Assembly: GCA_022822245.1 (NCBI GenBank)
Contig: JAJECB010000077.1
Location: 1-40,687, forward strand
Origin: Gammaproteobacteria bacterium
GTDB lineage: Bacteria; Pseudomonadota; Gammaproteobacteria; HK1
Reading direction: 5' to 3'
Length of the DNA stretch: 40,687 nt
Each line of letters starts with the position of its first letter. Within the stretch, counting starts at the first letter, position 1. The position numbers and the translations under genes were made by a program. The notes beneath the pieces are model-generated. The model did not search any database. It saw only the letters and a list, made by a program, of their open reading frames with translations, and was not told the origin of the DNA. Shown piece after piece: positions 8,181 to 16,819 of this stretch.

Positions 8181-8233
8181 GGGAAACGGGGTCGGAGTGG
8201 GGTTTCCGAAACCCTGCTCCGACCCCGGTTCCC
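8181..8233. repeat. Compound REP-like hairpin / bidirectional terminator
   Basis: A 53-base inverted repeat between convergent genes. The outer 17-base arms (8181-8197 and 8217-8233) read GGGAAACGGGGTCGGAG and CTCCGACCCCGGTTCCC with one mismatch. Inside, GGGTTTC and GAAACCC (about 8200-8213) form a second perfect stem. There is no T tract. The position, two bases after one stop and four bases before the other, fits a two-way terminator. The GGGGTCGGAG...CTCCGACCCC theme resembles the palindromes mobilised by REP-associated tyrosine transposases, but none is present here. Confidence 0.7.
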
Positions 8234-8236
8234 ACC

Positions 8237-9121
8237 CTACTCCGTTCGCTTTCCGAGGAGCTTCTCCAGCCCCTTCTTGACCTTTTCCGTTCCCTTCTCC
8301 AAGGCCTCGCGGGCGGACTCGGAACCCTGTTCCAGGGTCTCCCGCGCGTTCCCGGACCCCTTCTCGAGCTTCCGCGTGAGCTTCTCGACGACCTCCGACG
8401 CCTTGTCGGAGATTCGGTCCTCGATCTCTCCGGCGAGCTCGCGGATCGGAGCGACCGAGCGCCGCGCGTTTCGCGCGATCTCGGCCGTGACCTCCCTGAC
8501 GACGCCGGCGGCGGAGATTCCGCCCTCTCCGGTCGAGAGGTTCCGGAGATGGATGTCGGGGAGCGGCACCTTCCACGACTTGCCCTCGAGGAAGACGGCG
8601 CTCGCCGCGACCCTCCCGCCTCGAACGTGGAGGTTCTCGATGAGGATTCTTCGTGCGGGCGTATCGCCGGACCTCCCCCTCCCCTCGCCGGACCCGGCGA
8701 AGGACTCCGCGTTGCGCTGGAGGGCCTGGAGGTTGCTCCCCTCCGGTCCGACCTCGTAGGTGAACAGCGGTTTCTCGACCGCGATCTCGCGGACCACGAC
8801 CGTGTCTTCGAGCAGGCTCGCGAGCTCAATCGCAACCCGGACCTGGTCTGCCTCGAGAGCATGCGGAGTGTGGAACCCCGCGGGATTCGCGACCGTGAGA
8901 CCCAGAATCGACAGCTCACCGTCGGCGAGGGCGACGTCGATCGACTCGATGGTCACCTCGGTTCCCACCGCCCGGGTGAGGAGCTCTTCCGCGGCCGCCT
9001 CGATTCCGAGCGCGGCCTCGACGAGCGAGGAGACGCGAGATTGCGAGTAGTACAGGGCCGCCCCGGCGGCCACCAGCAGCAACAGGATCACGACGCCGGC
9101 GAGTTTAATCGAACGCTTCAA
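8237..9121 (-). CDS. AsmA-like membrane-anchored protein with helical tail
   Basis: A 294-residue protein with one N-terminal membrane segment (LAGVVILLLLVAAGAALYY, about residues 7-25) and no clear cleavage site, so the rest is predicted periplasmic. Residues 35-150 look AsmA/DUF748-like: TEVTIESIDVALADGELSI, LTVANPAGF, ALEADQVRVAIELASLLEDTVVVREIAVEKP. This region resembles the first repeat of proteins that shuttle lipids across the periplasm, but it is far shorter than AsmA. The last 90 residues are charged and helical, with an 11-residue rhythm of the SAREALEKGTEKVKKGLEKL kind, suggestive of an amphipathic or coiled-coil tail. Function unknown. It stands alone and convergent to the LLM gene. 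Confidence 0.75.
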   Translation of the reverse strand: MKRSIKLAGVVILLLLVAAGAALYYSQSRVSSLVEAALGIEAAAEELLTRAVGTEVTIESIDVALADGELSILGLTVANPAGFHTPHALEADQVRVAIELASLLEDTVVVREIAVEKPLFTYEVGPEGSNLQALQRNAESFAGSGEGRGRSGDTPARRILIENLHVRGGRVAASAVFLEGKSWKVPLPDIHLRNLSTGEGGISAAGVVREVTAEIARNARRSVAPIRELAGEIEDRISDKASEVVEKLTRKLEKGSGNARETLEQGSESAREALEKGTEKVKKGLEKLLGKRTE

Positions 9122-9152
9122 TCGGCTGTCCTCGGGAGAACGCGCGAGCCCA

Positions 9153-9212
9153 GCCCGGAAATCTCACCAACTTTCGTCGCGAGGGCGTCGAAAGTTGGTG
9201 AGATTTCCGGGC
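9153..9212. repeat. Perfect 24-bp inverted repeat in a divergent promoter region
   Basis: The arms 9153-9176 (GCCCGGAAATCTCACC and on) and 9189-9212 are perfectly complementary over 24 bases, with a 12-base loop. It lies 32 bases upstream of the AsmA-like start and about 114 bases upstream of the second LLM gene, so neither gene ends here and a terminator role for them is unlikely. It may be a REP-type mobile palindrome or a large operator. The 9122-9325 interval otherwise shows only an AAGGGA ribosome-binding site near 9310. Confidence 0.8.
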
Positions 9213-9325
9213 CAGGGGCGAGTGTAGTCCGCCCGCCCGCTCCGGATGCATTAAATTGGCACCCCCGCGCGCTTCGCCGCAGAGCGGGGTGCACGACCGG
9301 CTCTCAGTCAAGGGACACCAGCCTC

Positions 9326-10264
9326 ATGAAATTCGGCATCAGCCTCATCACCCGCGGATCGCTCGCGACCCCCGAGAACATCGTCGGGTTCACCCGGCAG
9401 GCGGAGCGCCTCGGATTCCACTCGGTCACCATCTCCGATCACATCGTCGTGCCCCAGGAGACGACCCACAACTACCCCTATCACCCGCAGGGGCACTTCC
9501 CGGTGGCGGATGCCCACGACTACTACGAGCCGCTCGCGACCCTCTCGTTCCTTGCCGGCGCGACGGAGCGGATCCGGATCGGGACCAGCGTGCTCATCCT
9601 GAGCTACCGCAACCCCATCGTGACCGCGAAGCTCTGCGCCACCGCGGACGCGATGTCGGGGGGGCGGACCTTCCTCGGGGTGGGGACCGGCTGGTGGGAG
9701 GCCGAGTACCGGGCCCTCGGGATCCCCGGCCACTTCGCGGAGCGGGGGCCCCGCACCGACGAGTACATGCGCATCTTCCGGAACCTGTGGACCGAGGAGC
9801 GGCCCGAGTTCGCCGGCGAGTTCTACCGGTACTCCGACATCGACTGCTCGCCCAAGCCGGCGCAGGCGGGCGGCATTCCGCTCATCGTCGGCGGCCACAC
9901 CGGGCGCGCGCTCCGGCGCACGGCGGAGCTCGGGGACGGGTGGCACCCGATCGGGCTCCGCGCCCCGGCCGGGCTCGACCCGGCGGAGCTCCGGGCGAAG
10001 CGCGACGTGCTGGACCGGATGTGCGAGGAGCGGGGCCGGGACCCGGCCGGCGTCCCGACCATATTCCGCTGCCCGATCCGTCCGGGTGGGAAGCGCGACG
10101 GGCTGATGACCGGCGAGACGGGCCGGATCGTCGAGGACATCGCGGCCTACGCCGAGGCCGGGGTCGAGGAGATCGTATGGGACGTCGTCTATCCGACCGC
10201 GGCCGAGATCGGCGAGGTGATCGAGCGGATCGCCGAGGAAGTCGTTCCCGCGGCCGCGGGGTAG
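9326..10264 (+). CDS. LLM-class F420-dependent oxidoreductase (second copy type)
   Basis: A 312-residue luciferase-like oxidoreductase, distinct from the one at 7.2 kb. It has GFTRQAERLGFHSVTISDHIVVP at the N-terminus, then ATERIRIGTSVLILSYRNP, GGRTFLGVGTGWWEAEYRALG, RTDEYMRIFRNLW and GGIPLIVGGHTGRALRRTAELGDGWHP. The motif order and spacing fit probable F420-dependent oxidoreductases of the TIGR03619 kind. The ATG at 9326 has AAGGGA nine bases upstream. It is a single gene followed by a 138-base C-rich gap (10265-10402) in which I see nothing further. Substrate unknown. Confidence 0.88.
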   Translation: MKFGISLITRGSLATPENIVGFTRQAERLGFHSVTISDHIVVPQETTHNYPYHPQGHFPVADAHDYYEPLATLSFLAGATERIRIGTSVLILSYRNPIVTAKLCATADAMSGGRTFLGVGTGWWEAEYRALGIPGHFAERGPRTDEYMRIFRNLWTEERPEFAGEFYRYSDIDCSPKPAQAGGIPLIVGGHTGRALRRTAELGDGWHPIGLRAPAGLDPAELRAKRDVLDRMCEERGRDPAGVPTIFRCPIRPGGKRDGLMTGETGRIVEDIAAYAEAGVEEIVWDVVYPTAAEIGEVIERIAEEVVPAAAG

Positions 10265-10402
10265 GACAGCGGCCCCTTCTGCGCTTCCTCCCGCCCCCGC
10301 TCCCCGCGCCCGCCCCTTGCGCCGACCCCCGAGAACGCCGGCACGGCGAGCCCGCACCGGCCCCATTTCCCTGACGATGGCGAGACCATCCGGAGACGGA
10401 AC

Positions 10403-11566
10403 GTGACGAACGGCACCCCGGTCCACCATATCCCGAGCCAGCGCCGGCTCTTCGACATCCCGGACGACGTGGCCTACCTCAACTGCGGGTACATGGGGCC
10501 CCTCATGCACTCGGTGGTCGAGGCGGGCGAGCGCGGCATACGAGCGAAGGCCCGGCCGTGGGGCATCACCGCCGACGATTTCTTCGAAGACGGCGAACGG
10601 GCGCGCGAAAGGTTCGCCCGGATCATCGGCGCGGACGCGGAAGGGGTGGCGCTCGTCCCGGCCGCGAGCTACGGGCTCTCGTGCGCTGCGCGGAACCTCG
10701 ACGTCGCCCCGGGCGACCGGCTCGTGGTGCTTGCCGAGCAGTTCCCGTCGATCGTGTACACGTGGCGGGAGGTGGCGGACACGCGCGGCGCGACGCTCGT
10801 GACCGTCGCCCGGCCGGCGGACGACGACTGGTCGCGGGCGACCCTCGAGGCGATCGACGAGCGCACCGCGGCCGTCGCCCTTCCCCACTGCCACTGGACG
10901 GACGGCGGGCGGCTCGACCTGGTGCGGATCGGCGCCCGCTGTCGCGAGGTCGGCGCCGCCCTCGTGCTGGACCTCACCCAGTCGGCCGGGGCGCTCCGCT
11001 TCGATGCGGGCGCGGTGCGGCCGGACTACGTGATCTGCGCGGGCTACAAGTGGCTGCTCGGCCCCTATTCGCTCGGCTTCCTCTGGGTGGCGCCGGAGCA
11101 TCGCGACGGGAGACCCATCGAGTTCAACTGGATCGGGAGAGCGGGGTCCGAAGATTTCGCGCGCCTCATCGACTATCGCGACGAGTACCAGCCGGGCGCG
11201 CGCCGGTTCGACGTCGGGGAGCGGTCGAACTTCATCCTGGTTCCGATGCTGAATGCCGCCCTCGACCAGCTCCTGGAATGGGGCGTCGAGTCCATCGAGG
11301 CGACCCTCGGCACCCGCAACGCCGACATCGCCGCGCGCGCCGCCCGCCTCGGGCTCGGATCGGCGCCCGCCGCCCTTCGCGCCGGACACTTCCTCGGGCT
11401 CCGCTTCCCGGGCGGCGATCTCCCGGCGGGGCTTCTCGACGCGCTCGCCGCGGAGCGGGTCCACGTGAGCGTGCGCGGGGCGTCGATGCGGGTGACGCCG
11501 CACCTCTACAACACCGACGAGGACGTCGACCGCCTCTTCGCGGCCCTCGAACGGGTCCTCGACTGA
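10403..11566 (+). CDS. Class V PLP-dependent aminotransferase-fold protein
   Basis: A 387-residue fold-type I PLP enzyme of the class V (cysteine desulfurase / isopenicillin-N epimerase-like) group. Visible signposts: AYLNCGYMGPL at the N-terminus, PAASYGLSCAARNL (phosphate-binding loop), ALPHCHWTDGGRLDL, the LVLDLTQSAGAL aspartate that contacts the pyridine nitrogen, and the Schiff-base lysine in CAGYKWLLGPYSLGF. RVTPHLYNTDEDVDRL near the end is also typical. No conserved active-site cysteine loop of a desulfurase is evident, so an epimerase, lyase or transaminase is more likely. The start is GTG with GGAGACGGA directly upstream. An 8-base-loop inverted repeat (CCGGAA at 11591, TTCCGG at 11605) follows and may end transcription. 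Confidence 0.86.
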   Translation: MTNGTPVHHIPSQRRLFDIPDDVAYLNCGYMGPLMHSVVEAGERGIRAKARPWGITADDFFEDGERARERFARIIGADAEGVALVPAASYGLSCAARNLDVAPGDRLVVLAEQFPSIVYTWREVADTRGATLVTVARPADDDWSRATLEAIDERTAAVALPHCHWTDGGRLDLVRIGARCREVGAALVLDLTQSAGALRFDAGAVRPDYVICAGYKWLLGPYSLGFLWVAPEHRDGRPIEFNWIGRAGSEDFARLIDYRDEYQPGARRFDVGERSNFILVPMLNAALDQLLEWGVESIEATLGTRNADIAARAARLGLGSAPAALRAGHFLGLRFPGGDLPAGLLDALAAERVHVSVRGASMRVTPHLYNTDEDVDRLFAALERVLD

Positions 11567-11613
11567 TACCCTCCCAGGACGCCGAAAGAGCCGGAAATTT
11601 CTCCTTCCGGGTC

Positions 11614-11643
11614 TTGATTCGCGCGGGCGGGTCTGCCTACATA
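11614..11643 (+). promoter_or_regulatory. Putative promoter of betC
   Basis: TTGATT (11614-11619), an 18-base spacer and TACATA (11638-11643) lie 31 bases upstream of the sulfatase ATG, in an otherwise GC-rich gap that follows a small inverted repeat. The match to a sigma-70-type promoter is moderate. No palindrome that could serve as a choline-responsive operator is obvious. Confidence 0.4.
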
Positions 11644-11674
11644 GCGCACGGTTTTCGCCGCCGGAGCGAGCGCG

Positions 11675-13195
11675 ATGGCGAAGCGTCCGAACCTCCTCCT
11701 CGTCATGGTCGACCAGCTCGCGCCGCAGGTGCTTCCGGCCTACGGTCACCCGCGGGTGAAGACCCCGAACCTCGACCGCCTCGCCGCGCAAGGGGTCGTG
11801 TTCGAGAACGCGTACTGCAACTTCCCGCTCTGCGCGCCCGCGCGGTTCTCGATGCTGAGCGGGCGGCTCCCCTCGCGGATCGGCGCGTACGACAACGCGG
11901 CCGAGTTTCCCGCCTCGGTGCCGACCTTCCACCACTACCTTCGGCTCGCCGGCTACCGCACCTGCCTCGCGGGCAAGATGCACTTCGTCGGGCCCGACCA
12001 GCTTCACGGCTACGAGGAGCGGATCACCACCGACGTCTATCCCGCCGACTACCTGTGGACGCCGGACTGGGAGCAGGACGGCGAGAGCTGGCTCGAGTGG
12101 TACCACAGCATGCGGGCGGTGCTCGATGCCGGAGTGCACCGGCGAAGCGTCAACGTCGCCTTCGACGACGAGGTGGAATTCGAGGCGGTGCGCTGGCTCC
12201 ACGAGCACGCGGACGGCGGGGACGGCCGGCCGTTCGCTCTCACCGTCTCGTTCATCTCGCCCCACGACCCCTACCTCGCCCCGCCCCGGTGGTGGGACCT
12301 CTACCGCGACGTCGAGGTCGACCCGCCGCGGGTCCCCGAGATCCCTGTCGAGGCGCGCGACCCGCACAGCCGGCGGCACTGGTTCCTGACCGGCCGCCAC
12401 CTCGATGCGGTCGGCGAGGCGGACGTCCTTCGCATGCGCCGCGCCTACTGGGCGATGACGAGCTACGTGGACGCGAAGGTCGGAAGGCTCCTCGCGGCCC
12501 TCGACGAGGTCGGGGCGGCGGACGACACCCTCGTCGTCTTCACCTCCGATCACGGCGACTCGCTCGGCGAGCGCGGCCTCTTCTTCAAGATGTCCTTCTT
12601 CGAGTGGGCGGCCCGGGTGCCCCTCATCGTGCACGCCCCGTTCGCGTTCGGCCCGCGGCGGGTGCGGGCGAACGTGTCGCACCTCGACCTCTTCCCGACC
12701 CTGCTCGAAGCGGCGGGAGACGGCGCCTTGCCCGCGCTCGCGTCCCCCATCGACGGCCGCTCGCTCGCGCCGCTCGCGGCCGTGGGCGACGCTTCCGATT
12801 GGCCGGACCTCGCGTGCGCGGAATACACCGCGGAAGGGGTGCCGGGGCCGCTCCTCATGGTCCGCCGGGGTCACCACAAGCTCATCCTGAACCCCGAAGA
12901 GCCGCCGCTCCTCTTCGACCTCGACGCGGATCCGGACGAGCTTCGGAACCTCGCCGGGACCCCCGCCGCGTCCGGGGTGCAGGCGGCGCTGGAGGCGGTC
13001 GCGGCCGAGACCTGGGATGTCCCGGCCCTTGACCGAGCGGTGCGCGAGAGCCAGGCGGCGCGGCGCCTCGTGAGCCAGGCCCTTCGCACCGGGGCGCGCA
13101 CGCCCTGGGACTTCCAGCCGGTGCGCGACGCTTCGAAGGCATACTTCCGGGAGAGCGGCGACATCCAGGAGTCGTACTCGGGCGTGCTCCGGTAG
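11675..13195 (+). CDS. betC: Choline-sulfatase
   Basis: A 506-residue sulfatase that would hydrolyse choline-O-sulfate to choline and sulfate in the cytoplasm; no signal peptide is seen. Residues 5-13 (PNLLLVMVD) supply metal ligands. The formylglycine motif C-x-P-x-R is CAPAR, Cys53, in the context YCNFPLCAPARFSMLSG. The stretch IGAYDNAAEFPASVPTF, then LAGKMHFVGPDQLHGYEER and TTDVYPADY, is highly characteristic of BetC rather than other sulfatases. FTSDHGDSLGERGLFFK gives the later metal site, and the C-terminal HHKLILNPEEPPLLFDL matches the choline-sulfatase C-terminal extension. A formylglycine-generating enzyme must be encoded elsewhere. An aldehyde dehydrogenase that could serve betaine synthesis lies 4.6 kb downstream, but no choline dehydrogenase is in the window. 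Confidence 0.94.
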   Translation: MAKRPNLLLVMVDQLAPQVLPAYGHPRVKTPNLDRLAAQGVVFENAYCNFPLCAPARFSMLSGRLPSRIGAYDNAAEFPASVPTFHHYLRLAGYRTCLAGKMHFVGPDQLHGYEERITTDVYPADYLWTPDWEQDGESWLEWYHSMRAVLDAGVHRRSVNVAFDDEVEFEAVRWLHEHADGGDGRPFALTVSFISPHDPYLAPPRWWDLYRDVEVDPPRVPEIPVEARDPHSRRHWFLTGRHLDAVGEADVLRMRRAYWAMTSYVDAKVGRLLAALDEVGAADDTLVVFTSDHGDSLGERGLFFKMSFFEWAARVPLIVHAPFAFGPRRVRANVSHLDLFPTLLEAAGDGALPALASPIDGRSLAPLAAVGDASDWPDLACAEYTAEGVPGPLLMVRRGHHKLILNPEEPPLLFDLDADPDELRNLAGTPAASGVQAALEAVAAETWDVPALDRAVRESQAARRLVSQALRTGARTPWDFQPVRDASKAYFRESGDIQESYSGVLR

Positions 13196-13294
13196 ACCGT
13201 TGGACGAGAGGCCCTGTCCGGGGGAGACCTTCAAGCGCTACAATGGTCTGCTTGGCCGCGCCCCGGTGCGCGGCGCGGTTCCGGAGCGGGAACG

Positions 13295-15181
13295 ATGGCG
13301 GCAGCGCATGAGCTTGTGAAGACCGGCGAGCGGGCCGGCGAACGCGAGGTGCTCTCCGACGTCGTCGTCCGGTTCGCGGGCGACTCGGGCGACGGGATGC
13401 AGCTTACCGGCCTCCAGTTCACCGACGCCACTGCCGTTCATGGCAACGATCTCGCGACGTTCCCCGATTTCCCGGCCGAGATCCGCGCCCCCGCCGGCAC
13501 CCTGTTCGGGGTCTCCGCGTTCCAGATCAACTTCGGCACCGGCGAGATCACCACTCCCGGCGACGACCTCGACGTGCTGGTGGCGATGAACCCGGCCGCC
13601 CTTCGCACCAACCTCGCGGACCTCCACCGGGGCGGGCTCCTCATCGTCGATTCGGGCGCGTTCGGAGCCAAGAACCTGCGCAAGGCGGGCTACGACCGGA
13701 ATCCGCTCGAGAACGGGGAGCTCTCCGAGCACCGCCGGATCGAGGTCGACATCACCCGCCACGTGCAGGAGGCGGTGACCGAGTTCGGCCTCACCCACAA
13801 GCAGGCGGTGCGCTGCAAGAACATGTGGGTGCTGGGCCTGCTGATGTGGCTCTACGGCCGGGAGCGCGAGCCGACCCTGGACGGGCTCGCGACCAAGTTC
13901 GCCCACGTTCCCGCCATCCGGGACGCGAACATCGCGGCCCTGAACGCGGGGCACGCCTTCGGGGAGACGGCCGAGCTCCCCGGCGAGACCGGGCCCTACG
14001 ACGTGCCCCCGCGGCGCGACACCGAGCCCGGCCTCTACCGCAATATCAACGGGACCGAGGCGATGGCCTTCGGCCTGCTCGCGGCGAGCGAGCTCTCCGG
14101 GCTCCCGGTGACGTTCGCCTCCTATCCGATCACTCCCGCCTCGAACCTGCTCCACGCCCTCGCCGCGCGCAAGGAGTTCGGGGTGACGACGTTCCAGGCG
14201 GAGGACGAGATGGCGGCGGTGTGCGCCGCGATCGGCGCGTCGTGGGCGGGCGGGCTCGGAGTGACCTCGAGCTCCGGCCCCGGGATCGCCCTCAAGACGG
14301 AGGCGATCACCTACGCGGCGACGGTGGAGCTGCCCCTCGTCGTCATCAACACCCAGCGCGCCGGGCCGTCCACCGGGATGCCGACCAAGGCGGAGCAGTC
14401 GGACCTCTACCAGGCGGTCTTCGGCCGGGCGGCGGACGTGCCGCTTCCGGTGCTCGCCGCGGCGAGCCCCGCGGAGTGCTTCGACATCGCGGTGGAGGCG
14501 GCCCGCATCGCGACCCGCTACCTGACGCCGGTCATCGTGCTGAGCGACGCCTATCTCGCCAACGCCTCCGAGCCGTGGCGGATCCCCGACGTCTCCGGCT
14601 ACGAGCCCTTCGCGCCCGCATTCCGGACCGATCCGGAGGGCTTCCATCCCTACCTCCGCGACCCCGACACCCTCGCCCGCCCTTGGGTGCGTCCGGGCAC
14701 GCCGGGGCTCGAGCACCGGGTGGGCGGGATCGAGAAGGGCCACGACAGCGGCAACATCTCCTACGACCCGGACAACCACCAGCGCATGACGGACGTCCGG
14801 ACGGCGAAGATCGACGGCATCGCGGCGAGCATCCCCGAGCAGGGGCTCGACGCGGGCGAGGCGGGGGCCCGGCTCGCGGTGGTGGGATGGGGCTCGACCT
14901 GGGGCGCGATCCACCAGGCGGTGCGGCGGGTGCGGGCGGAGGGTCTCGACGTCGCCCACGTGCACGTCCGGCACCTGTGGCCCCTGCCCCGGAACCTCGG
15001 GGCCCTGCTCCGCTCCTTCGGCACGGTCCTCGTTCCGGAGATGAACAAGGGGCAGTTCCTCCGGCTGCTGCGCTCGGAGTACCTGATCGAGGCGGTTGGC
15101 GTCTCGAAGGTGGCCGGCCGGCCGTTCCGGGTGAACGAGCTCGAGGCCGAGATCCGCGGTCACCTGGGGGCGAAGGCGTGA
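13295..15181 (+). CDS. korA: 2-oxoacid:ferredoxin oxidoreductase, fused gamma-alpha subunit
   Basis: A 628-residue protein joining a gamma domain (residues about 20-200; VVRFAGDSGDGMQLTGLQF, GTGEITTPGDDLDVLVAMNPAAL) to an alpha domain (about 240-620; NGTEAMAFGLLAASELSGL, FASYPITPASNLLH, FQAEDEMAAVCAAIGASWAG, TSSSGPGIALKTEA). This is the two-subunit KorA architecture of 2-oxoglutarate:ferredoxin oxidoreductase, which makes succinyl-CoA and reduced ferredoxin with KorB. GPSTGMPTKAEQSDL is typical of the 2-oxoglutarate type, although other 2-oxoacids are possible. The ATG has GGAG eight bases upstream. Its TGA overlaps the GTG of korB. Confidence 0.93.
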   Translation: MAAAHELVKTGERAGEREVLSDVVVRFAGDSGDGMQLTGLQFTDATAVHGNDLATFPDFPAEIRAPAGTLFGVSAFQINFGTGEITTPGDDLDVLVAMNPAALRTNLADLHRGGLLIVDSGAFGAKNLRKAGYDRNPLENGELSEHRRIEVDITRHVQEAVTEFGLTHKQAVRCKNMWVLGLLMWLYGREREPTLDGLATKFAHVPAIRDANIAALNAGHAFGETAELPGETGPYDVPPRRDTEPGLYRNINGTEAMAFGLLAASELSGLPVTFASYPITPASNLLHALAARKEFGVTTFQAEDEMAAVCAAIGASWAGGLGVTSSSGPGIALKTEAITYAATVELPLVVINTQRAGPSTGMPTKAEQSDLYQAVFGRAADVPLPVLAAASPAECFDIAVEAARIATRYLTPVIVLSDAYLANASEPWRIPDVSGYEPFAPAFRTDPEGFHPYLRDPDTLARPWVRPGTPGLEHRVGGIEKGHDSGNISYDPDNHQRMTDVRTAKIDGIAASIPEQGLDAGEAGARLAVVGWGSTWGAIHQAVRRVRAEGLDVAHVHVRHLWPLPRNLGALLRSFGTVLVPEMNKGQFLRLLRSEYLIEAVGVSKVAGRPFRVNELEAEIRGHLGAKA

Positions 15182-16251
15182 ACGCGGCGGTAAGCGCTCC
15201 GGTCCGGTCTCGGGACGTGGGCTCGGCTCCGGAAGCGGCGTCGAAACCGGCCCTCACCGCGAAGGACTTCGCCTCGGACCAGGAGGTCCGGTGGTGTCCC
15301 GGCTGCGGGGACTACGCGATCCTCAAGACCATCCAGCAGCTCATGCCGGAGCTCGGGGTTCCGCGCGAGCGGATCGCCTTCATCTCCGGCATCGGGTGCG
15401 CGGCCCGGTTCCCGTACTACATGGACACTTACGGGATGCACACCATCCACGGGCGCGCCCCGGCGTTCGCGACCGGGGTGAAGCTCGCCAACCCGGAGCT
15501 CGATGTGTGGCTCGTGACCGGGGACGGGGACGGGCTCAGCATCGGGGGCAACCACCTGCTGCACCTCCTGCGGCGCAACGTCGACGTGAAGGTGCTCCTG
15601 TTCAACAACGAGGCGTACGGGCTCACCAAGGGCCAGTACTCGCCGACCTCGCGGGAAGGCACCCGGACCCCGTCCACCCCCGAGGGCTCGGTGGACCATC
15701 CCGTCTCGCCGCTCTCGTTCGCCCTCGGGGCCGGCGCGCGCTTCATCGGCCGGGGGATCGACACCGTCCGGCCGCGGCTCGCCGACGTGGTGCGCCGCGC
15801 TCACGGGCACCGGGGCGCCTCGTTCATCGAGATCTTCCAGAACTGCCCGGTCTACAACGACGGCGCGTTCGCGGCGTTCACCGCGCGGGACCGGGCGCCG
15901 GTCGCGCAGATCGAGGTGCGCCATGGCGAGCCGCTCCGCTTCGGCCGGAACGGCGAGATGGGCCTGAAGCTCGATCCGCGCTCGCTTCGGCTCGAAGTGG
16001 TGGAGCCGGGCCGCGACGGGGTGACCGACGAGGACCTCTGCATCCACGACGAGACCAACCGCGTGCTCGCGCAGCTCCTCGTCGCCATGGAGCCGCCCGA
16101 CTTCCCGGTCGCGACCGGGGTGATCCACTGCGACCCCGCGCCCGAATACGTGGCCGCGGTGGGTGCCCAGCGAGAGCGGGTCCGCCGGGAGAGGGGCGGG
16201 GCCGGCGACCTCGACGCGCTCCTTCGCAGCGGCCACACCTGGCGGGTGTAG
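15178..16251 (+). CDS. korB: 2-oxoacid:ferredoxin oxidoreductase, beta subunit
   Basis: A 357-residue thiamine-diphosphate and iron-sulfur subunit. The likely cluster cysteines are visible: WCPGCGDYAIL (two Cys), FISGIGCAARFPYYM, and FQNCPVYNDGAF. The ThDP-Mg motif is VTGDGDGLSIGGNHLLH followed by LLFNNEAYGLTKGQYSPTS. Translation starts at GTG 15178 inside GTGA, overlapping the korA stop, so the two subunits are made in a coupled 1:1 manner. The first 28 residues are Ala/Pro/Ser-rich and outside the family core. No ferredoxin or delta subunit gene adjoins the pair. It ends 39 bases before a REP-like doublet. Confidence 0.94.
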   Translation: MNAAVSAPVRSRDVGSAPEAASKPALTAKDFASDQEVRWCPGCGDYAILKTIQQLMPELGVPRERIAFISGIGCAARFPYYMDTYGMHTIHGRAPAFATGVKLANPELDVWLVTGDGDGLSIGGNHLLHLLRRNVDVKVLLFNNEAYGLTKGQYSPTSREGTRTPSTPEGSVDHPVSPLSFALGAGARFIGRGIDTVRPRLADVVRRAHGHRGASFIEIFQNCPVYNDGAFAAFTARDRAPVAQIEVRHGEPLRFGRNGEMGLKLDPRSLRLEVVEPGRDGVTDEDLCIHDETNRVLAQLLVAMEPPDFPVATGVIHCDPAPEYVAAVGAQRERVRRERGGAGDLDALLRSGHTWRV

Positions 16252-16290
16252 CGAGGCCGGGGCCGGTCCCGGCCGTTCGGGGGCGGAGCC

Positions 16291-16362
16291 CCTGCGCGGG
16301 CTTCCAGCCCGCGGTGCTCCGGAGGCGCGCCAAGGTCCACGCGGGCTGGAAGCCCGCGCAGG
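16291..16362. repeat. REP-like doublet: two facing palindromes
   Basis: Two 23-base arms, 16291-16313 and 16340-16362, are perfect reverse complements. Each arm by itself also folds, because GCGGGCT-tcc-AGCCCGC is a palindrome. The unit is therefore two small hairpins facing each other, or one long stem, separated by 26 bases, like a BIME. It sits between the convergent korB and glyoxalase genes, where it could also terminate both transcripts. The theme GCGGGCTTCCAGCCCGC recurs in many GC-rich genomes from my general knowledge, but I see only this one pair here. Confidence 0.75.
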
Positions 16363-16417
16363 AAACCAGCGTCCCTGGAGCGAACCGGATTCGAGGTCGG
16401 TCCGCGGCGGAGCCTCG

Positions 16418-16819
16418 TCAGATCTCGCGCGAGGCGGTCTCGATGAGCTCGACCTTGTAGCCGTCCGGATCCTCGACGAAGGCAATCACGGTGTTCCCGC
16501 CCTTCACAGGGCCGGGCTCGCGGGTGACGTTGCCGCCCGCGGCGCGGATCCGGTCGCACGTCTCGGCGACGTTCTCGACGCCGAGCGCGATGTGCCCGTA
16601 CGCGGTGCCGAGGTCGTAATCCGATACGCCGTGGTTGTAGGTGAGCTCGAGCTCCGCCTCGCCGTTCCGGTTTCCGCCGTTGAACGCCACGAAGGCGAGG
16701 GTGTACTTCTGCTCGGGGCGCTCGGTGGTGCGAAGCAGGTCCATGCCGATCGTCTTCGTGTAGAAGTCGATGGAGCGCTGCAGGTCGCCGACCCGGAGCA
16801 TCGTGTGCAGTAGCTGCAT
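16418..16819 (-). CDS. gloA: Lactoylglutathione lyase (glyoxalase I)
   Basis: A 133-residue single-module glyoxalase I that isomerises the methylglyoxal-glutathione hemithioacetal to S-lactoylglutathione. The four metal ligands of the vicinal-oxygen-chelate fold can be placed: His5 (LLHTMLRV), a Glu in [11 protein letters not shown] (56 or 58), His76 (YGHIALGVE) and Glu124 (YKVELIE). The body [32 protein letters not shown] (in pieces) and FVEDPDGY are standard. I take ATG 16819, which has AGGAGG about six bases upstream, rather than the longer reading from 16858. It is transcribed toward korB and separated from it by the REP-like doublet. Confidence 0.95.
   Translation of the reverse strand: MQLLHTMLRVGDLQRSIDFYTKTIGMDLLRTTERPEQKYTLAFVAFNGGNRNGEAELELTYNHGVSDYDLGTAYGHIALGVENVAETCDRIRAAGGNVTREPGPVKGGNTVIAFVEDPDGYKVELIETASREI

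Noticed and set aside
9308..13234. Very long minus-strand open frame (over 1300 codons) opposite the LLM, aminotransferase and sulfatase genes
   Set aside because: It is an antisense shadow of GC-rich coding DNA: the protein is Arg/Gly/Pro/Val-rich without family motifs, and the plus strand holds three clearly recognisable enzymes.
13216..13244. TACAAT at 13239-13244 as -10 box for korA
   Set aside because: No acceptable -35 box at 16-18 bases upstream, so I do not list it as a promoter.
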